Assembly: GCA_025350865.1 (NCBI GenBank)
Contig: JANXWZ010000212.1
Coordinates: 1 to 34,252, forward strand
Direction: 5' to 3'
Source of the DNA: Rhodanobacteraceae bacterium
GTDB taxonomy: Bacteria; Acidobacteriota; Terriglobia; Terriglobales; Acidobacteriaceae
Length of the DNA stretch: 34,252 bases
This document shows, piece by piece, positions 1 through 7,607 of this stretch; position 1 is the stretch's first letter, and each line of letters opens with the position of its first letter. The position numbers and the translations under genes are program-made. The notes beneath the pieces were generated by a model that worked only from the letters and a program-made list of their open reading frames with translations, searched no databases and was not told the DNA's origin.

Positions 1-457
1 TGTCGTCAAAGCCGTCCTGGCTGCCGGGAGTGAAGACATTCGCGACGCCGCCACCCGCGCCGACGCCGTCACGGCCGTCCGCGATTCAGAGGACTTCGCG
101 GCCGTCTCCGCAGCCTTCAAGCGCATGAAGAATATCCTTGCCCAGGCCACGGAAAAAGGAATCGCACCCGCCCCAGCCGTCGACGAATCTCTCCTCACCG
201 ACGCCGCCGAACAGCACCTCAACACCGCCGCCATCCGCCTTGCCAAGCGCGTCACCGGCCTCCGCGCCGCCCGGGAATACATCGGCGCGCTCGAGGCCAT
301 CGCGACCTTGCGACCACAAGTGGACGAATTCTTTGAGGCCGTGATGGTCATGGACCCCAACGAGCAAATCTGTGCTAACCGCCTCGCCCTGCTATCCCGC
401 GTACTCACGGACTTCAGCGGCATAGCCGACTTCAGCGAAATCGTAACCGCCGGCTAA
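1..457 (+). CDS. glyS: Glycine--tRNA ligase beta subunit, C-terminal part (partial at window edge)
   Basis: The frame is open from base 2 to the TAA at 455-457 and gives about 151 residues; the start lies upstream of the window. The visible part matches the C-terminal helical, DALR-like anticodon-binding region of GlyS: a run around RMKNILAQA, then RPQVDEFFEAVMVM and a closing NRLALLSRV segment, all typical of the beta-subunit C-terminus. GlyS pairs with GlyQ in the alpha2beta2 cytoplasmic enzyme that charges tRNA-Gly. glyQ would be expected upstream, outside the window. The gene is convergent with the histidine kinase at 580-2589. Only the C-terminal domain can be judged here, but the family match is good. 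Confidence 0.88.
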   Translation, partial: VVKAVLAAGSEDIRDAATRADAVTAVRDSEDFAAVSAAFKRMKNILAQATEKGIAPAPAVDESLLTDAAEQHLNTAAIRLAKRVTGLRAAREYIGALEAIATLRPQVDEFFEAVMVMDPNEQICANRLALLSRVLTDFSGIADFSEIVTAG

Positions 458-471
458 CCTTTTTGTTTGTT

Positions 472-484
472 ATCCCGAAGGGAT
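472..484. repeat. Small palindrome between glyS and the kinase gene
   Basis: ATCCC-GAA-GGGAT is a perfect 5-bp stem with a 3-nt loop in the 122-bp gap between two convergent genes. No T-run follows it on either strand in the right place, so it is not a good intrinsic terminator. A half-site resembling the left arm of the palindromic repeat at 3883 (GTGCCCCACCTCAAAT) lies nearby at about 529-544 without a matching right arm. Confidence 0.4.
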
Positions 485-579
485 CTGCGGTTCCAGGTGT
501 AGCTGTTTGTTCCACGCTCAACCGCGGCGTGCCCCACCTCAAATATCCACCGAAATCCCGCCCGAGCTCTTCGGCCCGG

Positions 580-2589
580 CTAACCTTGAATCTCCGCCAG
601 CGCCTCCGCAGGGAGGAACAACGTAATCACTGTGCCGGTCCGAGAACCGGATTGCTTGCTCCGAATCCGAAGATGGCCCCGATGCCGGTCGATAATCTCC
701 TTGCTGATCCAAAGCCCCAGCCCCGACCCGCCCACACCCTTAGTCGTATAGAACGCCTCAAACACCTTCGTCCGCGTAGTCTCGGACATCCCGATGCCTG
801 TATCGGCGACCGTAATGACCATGCCGGGCTCTCCGCTCATCCAGTCCTGGCCATCTCGCCCACGGATATTAAGCGTGCCACCCCTTCCGCTCATCGCGTC
901 GATTGCGTTACTGACCAGGTTCGACAACACCTGCCGAACCTCGCCTTCCATGCACAAAACCGGTCTGCTCGAGCGGTCGCGTTCCTCCACTTTGGCCCCG
1001 GAGTTTGCCAGGCGGCTGTGATGCCCTGTGAGTATTCCTTTTATTAACTCGGCAAACGTCACATAGGTTGGCCGCGTTGCCTGACGATGGAAGCGAAGCG
1101 TTTGCTGCGTAATCACGGAGGCTCGACGCAACTCGATATCGGCGTTCCTCAGGTACGGTCGCGCTTCCTCCAAATCCTCGGACGTGTTCGCCAGGTAGAG
1201 CAGATTCGTTACCGCTTCGAGCGGATTGTTGATCTCATGTGCAATCGACGACGCCAAACGCCCAACAACCGCCAGCTTCTCGTTCTGCATCACCGCTGCC
1301 GCCGCATGTTTCAGCTTCGTAATGTCGCGCGAAAACACGACGATGCCGTCCTTGCTTGGATAGACCTCGATGCCAAGCGTGTAAGACACCGGCTCCGAAT
1401 ACTCGGCCTCAAATGTGCTGGCGACTCCCTCATTCATCGCAAGCAGGCAATGCGCAACAAACGGCGATCCTTCATAAGCCGTCACGGGAATTGCTTCCCA
1501 CACATTATGCCCAACCAGCTGCTCCGAGGCGCCGAAAAGCGCCTCCGCCTTCGGGTTCAGATAAGTCAGTACCCAGTCGCGGTCCACGCTCACCACCGCA
1601 TCGGTCGTCGCGGTAAGAACCTGCTTCAGGCGTTCCTGGCTCTTCTCCAGTGCCAGTTGTGTCTTCTGCAGCGCATCCACTTCCACATTGGTCCCAAACC
1701 ATTGCGCGACCTGCCCGCTGGAATCCCGCCACGGTTCCACTCGGGTCAGAAACGGATGAAACTCGCCATCCGCCCCCTTCAGCGGGAAGACCATCTCGAA
1801 CGGTTCCCCAGTGCGGATCGTCGCCGACCATTTCTCCAGGACCGACGGCAGCATCGCCGGGTCATGCACCGACTGCCAGCCCCAACCCTTCACCTGTTCC
1901 GGCGTCGTGCCCGTGTACTCGTACCAGCGGCGGTTATACCAGAAAATCCAGCCGTCCTTGTCGGCGATCCACGCCAACGCGGGAATCCGGTCGACAAAGG
2001 TCTGGAGGCGGAGTTCGGAGTTTTTCAGCTTTTGGTCAGTGATCTGCGAATCATCCGCCGCCTTTTCAAGCGTCCTCACTGCCTCCCGCTGCTCCAATAG
2101 AACGACGACCTGACGAGCTAAAGCCTCCAGTGCGGAAATCTGTCTCTGATCCAGAACCCGAGGGACCGTATCGATGGCGCAGACAGTTCCCAGAACGTGC
2201 CCGCCCTTTTCCACGATCGGCGCGCCCGCGTAGAACCGGATATTCGGGTCGCCGGTAACAAGTGGATTGTCCTGGAATCGTGCATCAGCAGCGACATCGT
2301 TGACGACCATGGTTTCGGCCGTATTGATCATATGTCTGCAAAAGCTGACAGACCGAGGCGTCTCGTTGACTTCGAGTCCGACTTTGGCCTTGAACCATTG
2401 CGTGTCGCGACCAAGCAGCGAAATCAGCGCAATTGGGGTGCCGCAGATGAAAGAAGCCAACTGGACGATGTCGTCGTAGCTTCGCTCGGGCTCAGACCCG
2501 AGAATATGGAATCTTTCAAGCGCCGCGATCCGGTCGTCTTCGCTTCGGGGAGGGGTCTGAACGGCGGGTATCACACTGAGGTATTTCAC
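580..2589 (-). CDS. GAF-PAS-PAS sensor histidine kinase, soluble, orphan
   Basis: 669 residues with no signal peptide or membrane segment, so a cytoplasmic sensor kinase. A GAF domain (about 20-170) is followed by two PAS domains (about 192-305 and 320-428), a HisKA dimerisation helix with the H-box SIAHEINNP (predicted phospho-accepting His451) and a HATPase_c domain. The latter shows an N-box with N557 and N561, G1 DTGIGM near 596-601, an F-box FEAFYTTK near 610-617, and G2 GSGLGL near 621-626. The GAF domain belongs to the kind that opens many soluble acidobacterial kinases. The start is a GTG at 2589; GGGAGG lies about 14 nt upstream, which is a little far, and no better in-frame start was found. 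No response regulator is adjacent on either side, so the partner and signal are unknown. Confidence 0.9.
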   Translation of the reverse strand: MKYLSVIPAVQTPPRSEDDRIAALERFHILGSEPERSYDDIVQLASFICGTPIALISLLGRDTQWFKAKVGLEVNETPRSVSFCRHMINTAETMVVNDVAADARFQDNPLVTGDPNIRFYAGAPIVEKGGHVLGTVCAIDTVPRVLDQRQISALEALARQVVVLLEQREAVRTLEKAADDSQITDQKLKNSELRLQTFVDRIPALAWIADKDGWIFWYNRRWYEYTGTTPEQVKGWGWQSVHDPAMLPSVLEKWSATIRTGEPFEMVFPLKGADGEFHPFLTRVEPWRDSSGQVAQWFGTNVEVDALQKTQLALEKSQERLKQVLTATTDAVVSVDRDWVLTYLNPKAEALFGASEQLVGHNVWEAIPVTAYEGSPFVAHCLLAMNEGVASTFEAEYSEPVSYTLGIEVYPSKDGIVVFSRDITKLKHAAAAVMQNEKLAVVGRLASSIAHEINNPLEAVTNLLYLANTSEDLEEARPYLRNADIELRRASVITQQTLRFHRQATRPTYVTFAELIKGILTGHHSRLANSGAKVEERDRSSRPVLCMEGEVRQVLSNLVSNAIDAMSGRGGTLNIRGRDGQDWMSGEPGMVITVADTGIGMSETTRTKVFEAFYTTKGVGGSGLGLWISKEIIDRHRGHLRIRSKQSGSRTGTVITLFLPAEALAEIQG

Positions 2590-2734
2590 ACCGGCTTGGA
2601 TGCACCTCCCGGCCTCTCAAGCCAGTCTCCGTGATTTATTTTTGCAACCGACACATTCCAAGTCACTTATCGCGGAAGAAAGATGTTGGAAGCCTCTTTT
2701 CGCAACCTCGTACTCATGGCAACATCCAATCCGT

Positions 2735-3784
2735 ATGAGCATTCTCTTCGAACCCCTCCAAGTTGGAGCACTTTCCCTACCCAACCGCATCGTTATGGCT
2801 CCACTCACCCGCCTCCGCGGCACTGCCGATCACCTGCCCACCCCGCTCCAAGCCGAGTACTACGCGCAGCGCGCCTCGGCCGGGCTCATCATCAGCGAGG
2901 GAACCCCGATCTCGCCTCTCGCCGTCGGTTACCCGCAGGTTCCCGGCCTCTGGTCCGCCCAGCAAACTGAGCTTTGGAAGCCCATCACCGCCGCCGTCCA
3001 CAACGCCGGCGGCCGCATTTTCTCGCAGATCTGGCATGTAGGACGCATCAGCGATTCCAGCTTCCTGAACGGCCAGCGGCCCGTCGCCCCGAGCGCCATC
3101 CCGGCCCCCGGCATGATGAAGCTCGTCCGCCCGCAGCGCGAATATGAGACCCCTCGCGCTCTCACCCTCGACGAAATCAAGATCGTCATCGACGAGTTCC
3201 ACCAGGGCGCCAAAAATGCCAAAGAGGCAGGCTTCGATGGCGTCGAAATCCACGGTGCGAACGGCTACCTGCTCGATCAGTTCCTGCAGAGCAACTCCAA
3301 CATCCGCGACGACCAGTACGGCGGATCGGTCGAAAATCGCGCCCGTCTGCACCTCGAAGTCGCCGATGCAGCCTCCGCCGTCTTCGGAGCGGACCGCGTG
3401 GGCATGCACCTCGCGCCACGGCCCGACACCCACGGCATGGCCGACCACAACCCCCGCGAGACCTTCACCTACCTCGCCACCGAGCTCGGCAAACGCAAGC
3501 TGGCCTTCCTCATGGCCCGCGAGTACCACGCCGACGACTGGCTCGGCCCCGACCTCAAGAAGGCCTTCGGCGGGGTCTACATCGCCAACGAAAAGTACAC
3601 GCAGGCCCAGGCAGAGCAGGTGATCGCATCCGGCCAGGCCGACGCCGTAGCCTTCGGAAAGCTCTTCATCGCCAACCCTGATCTACCCAAACGCTTCAAA
3701 ACCGGCGCTGCATTCAACGAGATCAACACCGAAGGATTTTATTCCCACGGTCCAGAAGGGTATGTCGACTATCCCGCGTTATAG
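2735..3784 (+). CDS. nemA: Old Yellow Enzyme family NADH:flavin oxidoreductase (N-ethylmaleimide reductase-like)
   Basis: 349 residues, the usual OYE length. The enzyme is an FMN-dependent cytoplasmic ene-reductase that reduces activated C=C bonds with NAD(P)H. Visible family marks are the N-terminal FEPLQVGALSLPNRIVMAPLTR segment including Thr25, the substrate-binding pair H173 and N176 with the catalytic Tyr178 in HGANGY, the segment DQYGGSVENRAR, the FMN-binding C-terminal segment FIANPDLPKRF, and the terminal YVDYPAL. The frame is open upstream to 2600, but family homology begins at the ATG at 2735, so I chose that start although no strong ribosome binding site precedes it. It is divergent from the kinase gene. 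The gene symbol is by family only; the natural substrate cannot be read from sequence. Confidence 0.85.
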   Translation: MSILFEPLQVGALSLPNRIVMAPLTRLRGTADHLPTPLQAEYYAQRASAGLIISEGTPISPLAVGYPQVPGLWSAQQTELWKPITAAVHNAGGRIFSQIWHVGRISDSSFLNGQRPVAPSAIPAPGMMKLVRPQREYETPRALTLDEIKIVIDEFHQGAKNAKEAGFDGVEIHGANGYLLDQFLQSNSNIRDDQYGGSVENRARLHLEVADAASAVFGADRVGMHLAPRPDTHGMADHNPRETFTYLATELGKRKLAFLMAREYHADDWLGPDLKKAFGGVYIANEKYTQAQAEQVIASGQADAVAFGKLFIANPDLPKRFKTGAAFNEINTEGFYSHGPEGYVDYPAL

Positions 3785-3829
3785 AGAGTGCGGGGTATTC
3801 GAGCACGAGGCCTTGCACTTCAGGGAGTT

Positions 3830-3864
3830 GGAGCATCTGCGGCGCCGGGTGCTCCCTCTTTTTT
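3830..3864 (+). terminator. Rho-independent terminator after the OYE gene
   Basis: GGAGCA (3830-3835) pairs with TGCTCC (3850-3855) around a GC-rich loop that can fold further through GGCGCC. CTC and then six T residues (3859-3864) follow. It lies 43 bp past the stop codon of the OYE gene, in the right orientation. Confidence 0.65.
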
Positions 3865-3882
3865 AGCCCTCCCCGCATATCG

Positions 3883-3926
3883 GGTGCCCCATCTCAAACA
3901 GTTTCATCGTTTGAGGTGGGGTGTAT
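3883..3926. repeat. Palindromic REP-like repeat, family A
   Basis: CCCCATCTCAAAC (3887-3899) and GTTTGAGGTGGGG (3909-3921) form a 13-bp inverted repeat with one G-T type mismatch and a 9-nt loop. It lies between the convergent OYE and rsmI genes. A copy with 34 of 40 identical bases occurs inside a coding sequence at 25608-25647, and a looser relative at 31620-31663. Confidence 0.75.
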
Positions 3927-3929
3927 CCG

Positions 3930-4808
3930 TTAGCCCGCGGTCGACTTTCGTTTTGGCCGTGACTGTCCCCGCTGAAACTCGCGATACGCCTCCGACTTCC
4001 CGATCCCGCGTTCACGCGCCACCCGCTTCAGCGCGTCCATCTCACTGATGTATTCAGCCTTGATCAAAGCCTGCACTGACTCGTAGATCGTCGCGGTCTG
4101 GATTTCCGGCGCAGCTTCCGCCAGATGCAGCATCAGCACCATTTCACCCCGAACCTGCGCTCGCCCGGCCAGCGTCGCACGGACCTCCACGCAGCTCCCG
4201 CGTAGAAACTCCTCGTGCAGCTTGGTGATCTCGCGAGCCACCACGACATGCTGCGCCTCGCCAAACACATCCGCAATATCGCCCAGCGCCTCCAGAATCC
4301 GGTGCGGCGTCTCATAGAAGACATGCGTGGCAGCCCCGCGCACCATCGCCTCCAACACGCTGCGCCGCTGCCCCTGCTTTGACGGCAAAAATCCATGGAA
4401 CGTAAAGCTCTCCGCCGGCAATCCGCTGGCGATCAACCCGGAGAGAGCTGCATTGGCCCCCGGCACCGGGACAACCGGCACACCCGCCGCAATCGCCGCC
4501 GCCGCCAACTGCGCCCCCGGATCGGCGATCCCCGGCGTACCGGCGTCGGACACAATCGCGATGCGCGCCCCGTTCTTCAGCTCCGCCATCAGCTGCAGGC
4601 TGCGGTCGCCCTCGTTGAACATGTGATAGCTGACCGTCGGCGTCGCAATCGCAAAATGATTCAGCAGCTTCTGCGTCTGCCGAGTATCTTCGCAGGCGAT
4701 CTTGTCCGCCTGCTTCAGCACCCGCAGCGCACGCAGCGTAATGTCTTCGAGATTGCCGATCGGCGTGGCCACCAGGTAAAGCCCCGGCGCCAGAGTCTTC
4801 TCATCCAT
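3930..4808 (-). CDS. rsmI: 16S rRNA (cytidine(1402)-2'-O)-methyltransferase RsmI
   Basis: 292 residues. RsmI is a SAM-dependent, SpoU-unrelated methyltransferase of the tetrapyrrole methylase fold that 2'-O-methylates C1402 of 16S rRNA in the decoding centre. The family motifs are clear: LYLVATPIGNLEDIT (10-24), CEDTRQT (39-45), IVSDAGTPGIADPG (85-98), PVPGANA (114-120) and the FHGFLP block before the VFYETPHR segment. The C-terminus carries the usual helical domain plus a basic tail. The ATG at 4808 gives the expected N-terminus. The gene is convergent with the OYE gene and divergent from the unrecognised gene at 4957, with a long inverted repeat in the divergent gap. Confidence 0.95.
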   Translation of the reverse strand: MDEKTLAPGLYLVATPIGNLEDITLRALRVLKQADKIACEDTRQTQKLLNHFAIATPTVSYHMFNEGDRSLQLMAELKNGARIAIVSDAGTPGIADPGAQLAAAAIAAGVPVVPVPGANAALSGLIASGLPAESFTFHGFLPSKQGQRRSVLEAMVRGAATHVFYETPHRILEALGDIADVFGEAQHVVVAREITKLHEEFLRGSCVEVRATLAGRAQVRGEMVLMLHLAEAAPEIQTATIYESVQALIKAEYISEMDALKRVARERGIGKSEAYREFQRGQSRPKRKSTAG

Positions 4809-4830
4809 AGAATTCAGTGTCGCTCAAAAG

Positions 4831-4926
4831 AAGCCTTAACAACGATGAACACCGATCTCGATGGCGATCAAACCCGATCGACTTTTAAAATCGTCTTTAA
4901 ATCGGTGTTGATCGGTGTTAAGCCTT
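4831..4926. repeat. Long inverted repeat with 26-bp arms
   Basis: The left arm (4831-4856, AAGCCTTAAC... through ...AACACCGAT) pairs with the right arm (4901-4926, ATCGGTGTTGATCGGTGTTAAGCCTT) at 23 of 26 positions. The interior, GATCAAACCCGATC and TTTTAAAATCG, is itself partly self-complementary. The short direct repeat ATCGGTGTT occurs twice within the right arm. The element fills most of the gap between the divergent starts of rsmI (4808) and the gene at 4957. Confidence 0.75.
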
Positions 4927-4956
4927 GTTCTTGCTCCAAGGACTAAACTAGAGACT

Positions 4957-5628
4957 ATGGCCGATCAGCTCTACCTTAGCCTCTGGTTCCCGAACTTCCG
5001 CTTCGCCACCCTCCCCGAGACCACCATCGGCGTCCTGAAGCAATTCTCACGGCTCTCCGGACTACCGCGCGTTGCCGCAGCCGCAGCCTATCCGGTCAAC
5101 TTTGCCGAGCCGCCCATCTACCAACGGGTTTACGTTCTGGATAAAAGGGCCGAAGACGATTCACCCGACGTTGCCGCCTCCCTCATCGAAAACGCCGTCC
5201 CCGAGGCCATGGAGCAACTCCATGAAGACACTGCCTACGAGTTTGAAACCAAGTGGCAGCTCTGGACCTACGAAGCCGGCGTCGGAGGCCTGGACGCCAC
5301 CTGGAAGCGCAAGCCGCACACCGTCAAAGTGATCGCCTTCGGGCCGACGTTTGACGACGCGACCTATGAAGAAAACGGCCACATCCGTGTGGACTTCGGC
5401 CTCGACACGCCGTGGATCGTCACCGACGATACCGACGAAGAAGACCTCTGGGAAGACGAAGAGGCCCGCAAAGAGGCAGCGAAGTACGTCAAGGAAAACA
5501 TCGAAATGCTGCTCGCCTTCACTCTTTCGGTCGAGAAGCACTGCGCAATCGAAAACCGTCTGCTCTGGACCGAATCCGGCGAGCCGCTGGCGCAGAAACT
5601 TATCGCCCGGCTGCAACGCCTCAACTAG
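4957..5628 (+). CDS. Unrecognised acidic cytoplasmic protein
   Basis: 223 residues from the ATG at 4957, which begins MADQLYLSLWFP; the frame is also open to 4915, but that extension runs into the inverted repeat, so I prefer the shorter start. I do not recognise the family. There is no signal peptide, membrane segment or nucleotide-binding motif. The protein is rich in aromatic and acidic residues, with a long acidic stretch around DDTDEEDLWEDEEARKE followed by a predicted amphipathic helix. Codon use looks like that of the neighbours and the frame is long and uninterrupted, so it is very likely a real gene. Its stop is 5 bp from the stop of the convergent VOC gene, leaving no room for a separate terminator between them. 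Confidence 0.75.
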   Translation: MADQLYLSLWFPNFRFATLPETTIGVLKQFSRLSGLPRVAAAAAYPVNFAEPPIYQRVYVLDKRAEDDSPDVAASLIENAVPEAMEQLHEDTAYEFETKWQLWTYEAGVGGLDATWKRKPHTVKVIAFGPTFDDATYEENGHIRVDFGLDTPWIVTDDTDEEDLWEDEEARKEAAKYVKENIEMLLAFTLSVEKHCAIENRLLWTESGEPLAQKLIARLQRLN

Positions 5629-5633
5629 CCAAC

Positions 5634-6560
5634 CTACTTCGTCGGGCTCGGCTGCAAAAACGGCGAGCAACAAGGCTTCACCGACGGCTGGAACTCCATC
5701 AACTCAGCCCGAATCCCGTCCGGATCGTACATATTGAGCTGCCACTTGCCGTCTCGCCCGATCTGCGGCTGGCTGTGCTTATTGTTCAGGCGGTCGTTCG
5801 CGTACAGCAGGTTCATGCTCTGCTCGATATTCTGCACGCCCAGCGCAAAGTGGTCCAGCACACCGGCGCTATCCTGCGACATCGCTGCGGGGATGCCCGT
5901 CGTCTCCGGCCCCTGCACCTTCATGTACTCCAGCCAGTCGCGACCGTCCGGCATCTGCATCGACGTCCAGTCCGATGAATCCTCCGTCTTGCCGCCATGC
6001 CAGTACGGTCGAAACCCGAGTAGTCCGATGTAGAAGGCATCCTGCGTGGCGATGTTGTGAATGATGTAGCCGACATGAATGATGTGGTTGCTCAAAGCAT
6101 CGGACGCTACGGGAGCTGGGTTCGGCGGCGGCTGGATGAACTGCACGCGATTGCCTTCAGGATCGCGCACAAAAAAGTACTGGCTGCCATCGGAGCCCTT
6201 GGTCACCTCGGCCGGAACCTCAACGTGATGTTCGCCGAGGTACCGGCGCATCTGCTCTGCGTTCGCGGTGTTGTATCCCGCATGGTCAAAGCGAAGCTTG
6301 GGTGCAGCGTTCTCCGGCAGAGGAAGCACTTCGACGAACTGAATTGGATTGAAGTAGTAGCGGACGCCCTTCGGATTCTGCGGGTCGGGACGCTTAACCC
6401 CGCCAAGATCATGGGCGTAATACCGCTCCGTCTTTTCGGCGTCGGTCGTGTACAGCGAGAGATGCGAGACGCTGGGAAGCGCGGGTCGCGCAGTCTGGGC
6501 GATAGCAGTCGATACAAGCATCGCAAGGATCGTAGGCAGTGCAGCGGTGAATCGTGTCAT
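5634..6560 (-). CDS. Exported protein with two VOC (glyoxalase/bleomycin-resistance-like) domains
   Basis: 308 residues. An N-terminal signal peptide (MTRFTAALPTILAML, cleavage probably after AIAQ) sends it to the periplasm, unusual for this mostly cytoplasmic fold. Two vicinal-oxygen-chelate modules follow, about 30-145 and 160-290. Each opens with a metal-site type segment (VSHLSLYTTD; IIHVGYIIHN) and closes with a DPEG/DPDG turn (VRDPEGNRVQF; MYDPDGIRAEL). GAGG lies about 6 nt before the ATG at 6560. VOC proteins include lyases, isomerases and extradiol dioxygenases; the reaction here cannot be assigned. It is the downstream member of a same-strand run with the genes at 6632 and 7608. Confidence 0.82.
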   Translation of the reverse strand: MTRFTAALPTILAMLVSTAIAQTARPALPSVSHLSLYTTDAEKTERYYAHDLGGVKRPDPQNPKGVRYYFNPIQFVEVLPLPENAAPKLRFDHAGYNTANAEQMRRYLGEHHVEVPAEVTKGSDGSQYFFVRDPEGNRVQFIQPPPNPAPVASDALSNHIIHVGYIIHNIATQDAFYIGLLGFRPYWHGGKTEDSSDWTSMQMPDGRDWLEYMKVQGPETTGIPAAMSQDSAGVLDHFALGVQNIEQSMNLLYANDRLNNKHSQPQIGRDGKWQLNMYDPDGIRAELMEFQPSVKPCCSPFLQPSPTK

Positions 6561-6631
6561 CGAAATCCTCTATTGCCATGGTCATTCCGGCGTAGCCAGC
6601 ATACATGCGTAACGACGGCGATCGTCTACCC

Positions 6632-7573
6632 TTACTTCTCGGCGCCCAAGCTCTTCCACGCATCGTTAGGCACCGTAGCCGTCAGTTCCACGCGATCCTT
6701 CCTGCGCTCAATCCGAATCGAGTCCCCAACCTCCTTCAGCCCGTTCGACTCCTGCATCACCGCCCTCGCCATCGCCAGCAACCCATTCAACGCTCGCGCC
6801 GACCTTTCGGCATCGTCGTCGCTCGCCGTAATCTCGTCGATCCGCAGGTGCAGCGCGGTCGTGTACCGGAGGCTTGCTACAAACGTCGAGTCCACCGGCA
6901 GCGGCAACTCCAGCCCCATCACCGTAATCCTGCCCTCGTTGCCAAACGGCAGCCCGATCCGCCCCACTGCCCACGCGCTCGAGAACGCCGGCACCTCCGC
7001 ATACCGCGCGCCCAGCAGCGACGACCCGGCAAATGGACTTGCCGCCGCCCGCTGCCGATCCAGTACCGAATGAATCTGCTCCGTCGTCGGCATGTTCGAT
7101 GCCGTCACCATGTCGTACCCCAGCAGCGCGACCCGCACCGTCCGCTCCTCCGAAGGCATGGAGTAGATAATTCGCCCCGCGTAGGATTCCTTGCCAATGG
7201 CGTGCGCCTCAAAGTACTTCGTCAGCCGTTCACCGTCGAACCGCCCTTCAAACACCTCGGTAAACCCAACCGGCCCATTCGCGCCCTTGGGATCGGGCAT
7301 CTGGTGCAGCGCAAACGCCACGTCGTCGATGTCGCGCTCCGGCAGAATACCCGTAGCGTCGATGAATTCCTTGAAGGAGTTGGGAGAAAACGGCCGCTGC
7401 TCGAAGTGCGTCGCCGCCCGCAAGGGCTTCAGATTCACAAAGACAATTGCATCCGACTCCGGCAGCAACCGCGCCGCTTCCGGCGGAGCCACCTGCCGCA
7501 GATAGATCGCCACCGCAAGGGCGCAGAGAAACGCGAGTACAGCGAGGAGCGTGTAGGCGGTGCGCTTGCGCAT
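6632..7573 (-). CDS. Membrane-anchored or exported protein of unknown function
   Basis: 313 residues. RKR at the N-terminus, then a hydrophobic segment at about 8-25 (YTLLAVLAFLCALAVAIYL), indicates an uncleaved anchor or signal sequence, with the rest outside the cytoplasm. The body has alternating beta-like stretches (AIVFVNLKPL, VFEGRFDGERLTKYF, DSIRIERRKDRVELTATVP), in the style of periplasmic DUF3352-like proteins of Acidobacteria, but I cannot name a family with certainty. No catalytic motif is visible. The start is the ATG at 7573; no strong ribosome binding site precedes it. It stops 71 bp before the VOC gene and may be co-transcribed with it. Confidence 0.75.
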   Translation of the reverse strand: MRKRTAYTLLAVLAFLCALAVAIYLRQVAPPEAARLLPESDAIVFVNLKPLRAATHFEQRPFSPNSFKEFIDATGILPERDIDDVAFALHQMPDPKGANGPVGFTEVFEGRFDGERLTKYFEAHAIGKESYAGRIIYSMPSEERTVRVALLGYDMVTASNMPTTEQIHSVLDRQRAAASPFAGSSLLGARYAEVPAFSSAWAVGRIGLPFGNEGRITVMGLELPLPVDSTFVASLRYTTALHLRIDEITASDDDAERSARALNGLLAMARAVMQESNGLKEVGDSIRIERRKDRVELTATVPNDAWKSLGAEK

Positions 7574-7607
7574 CGGCTATCAGTCTACAGAAAGCCGACG
7601 CCGGTCC

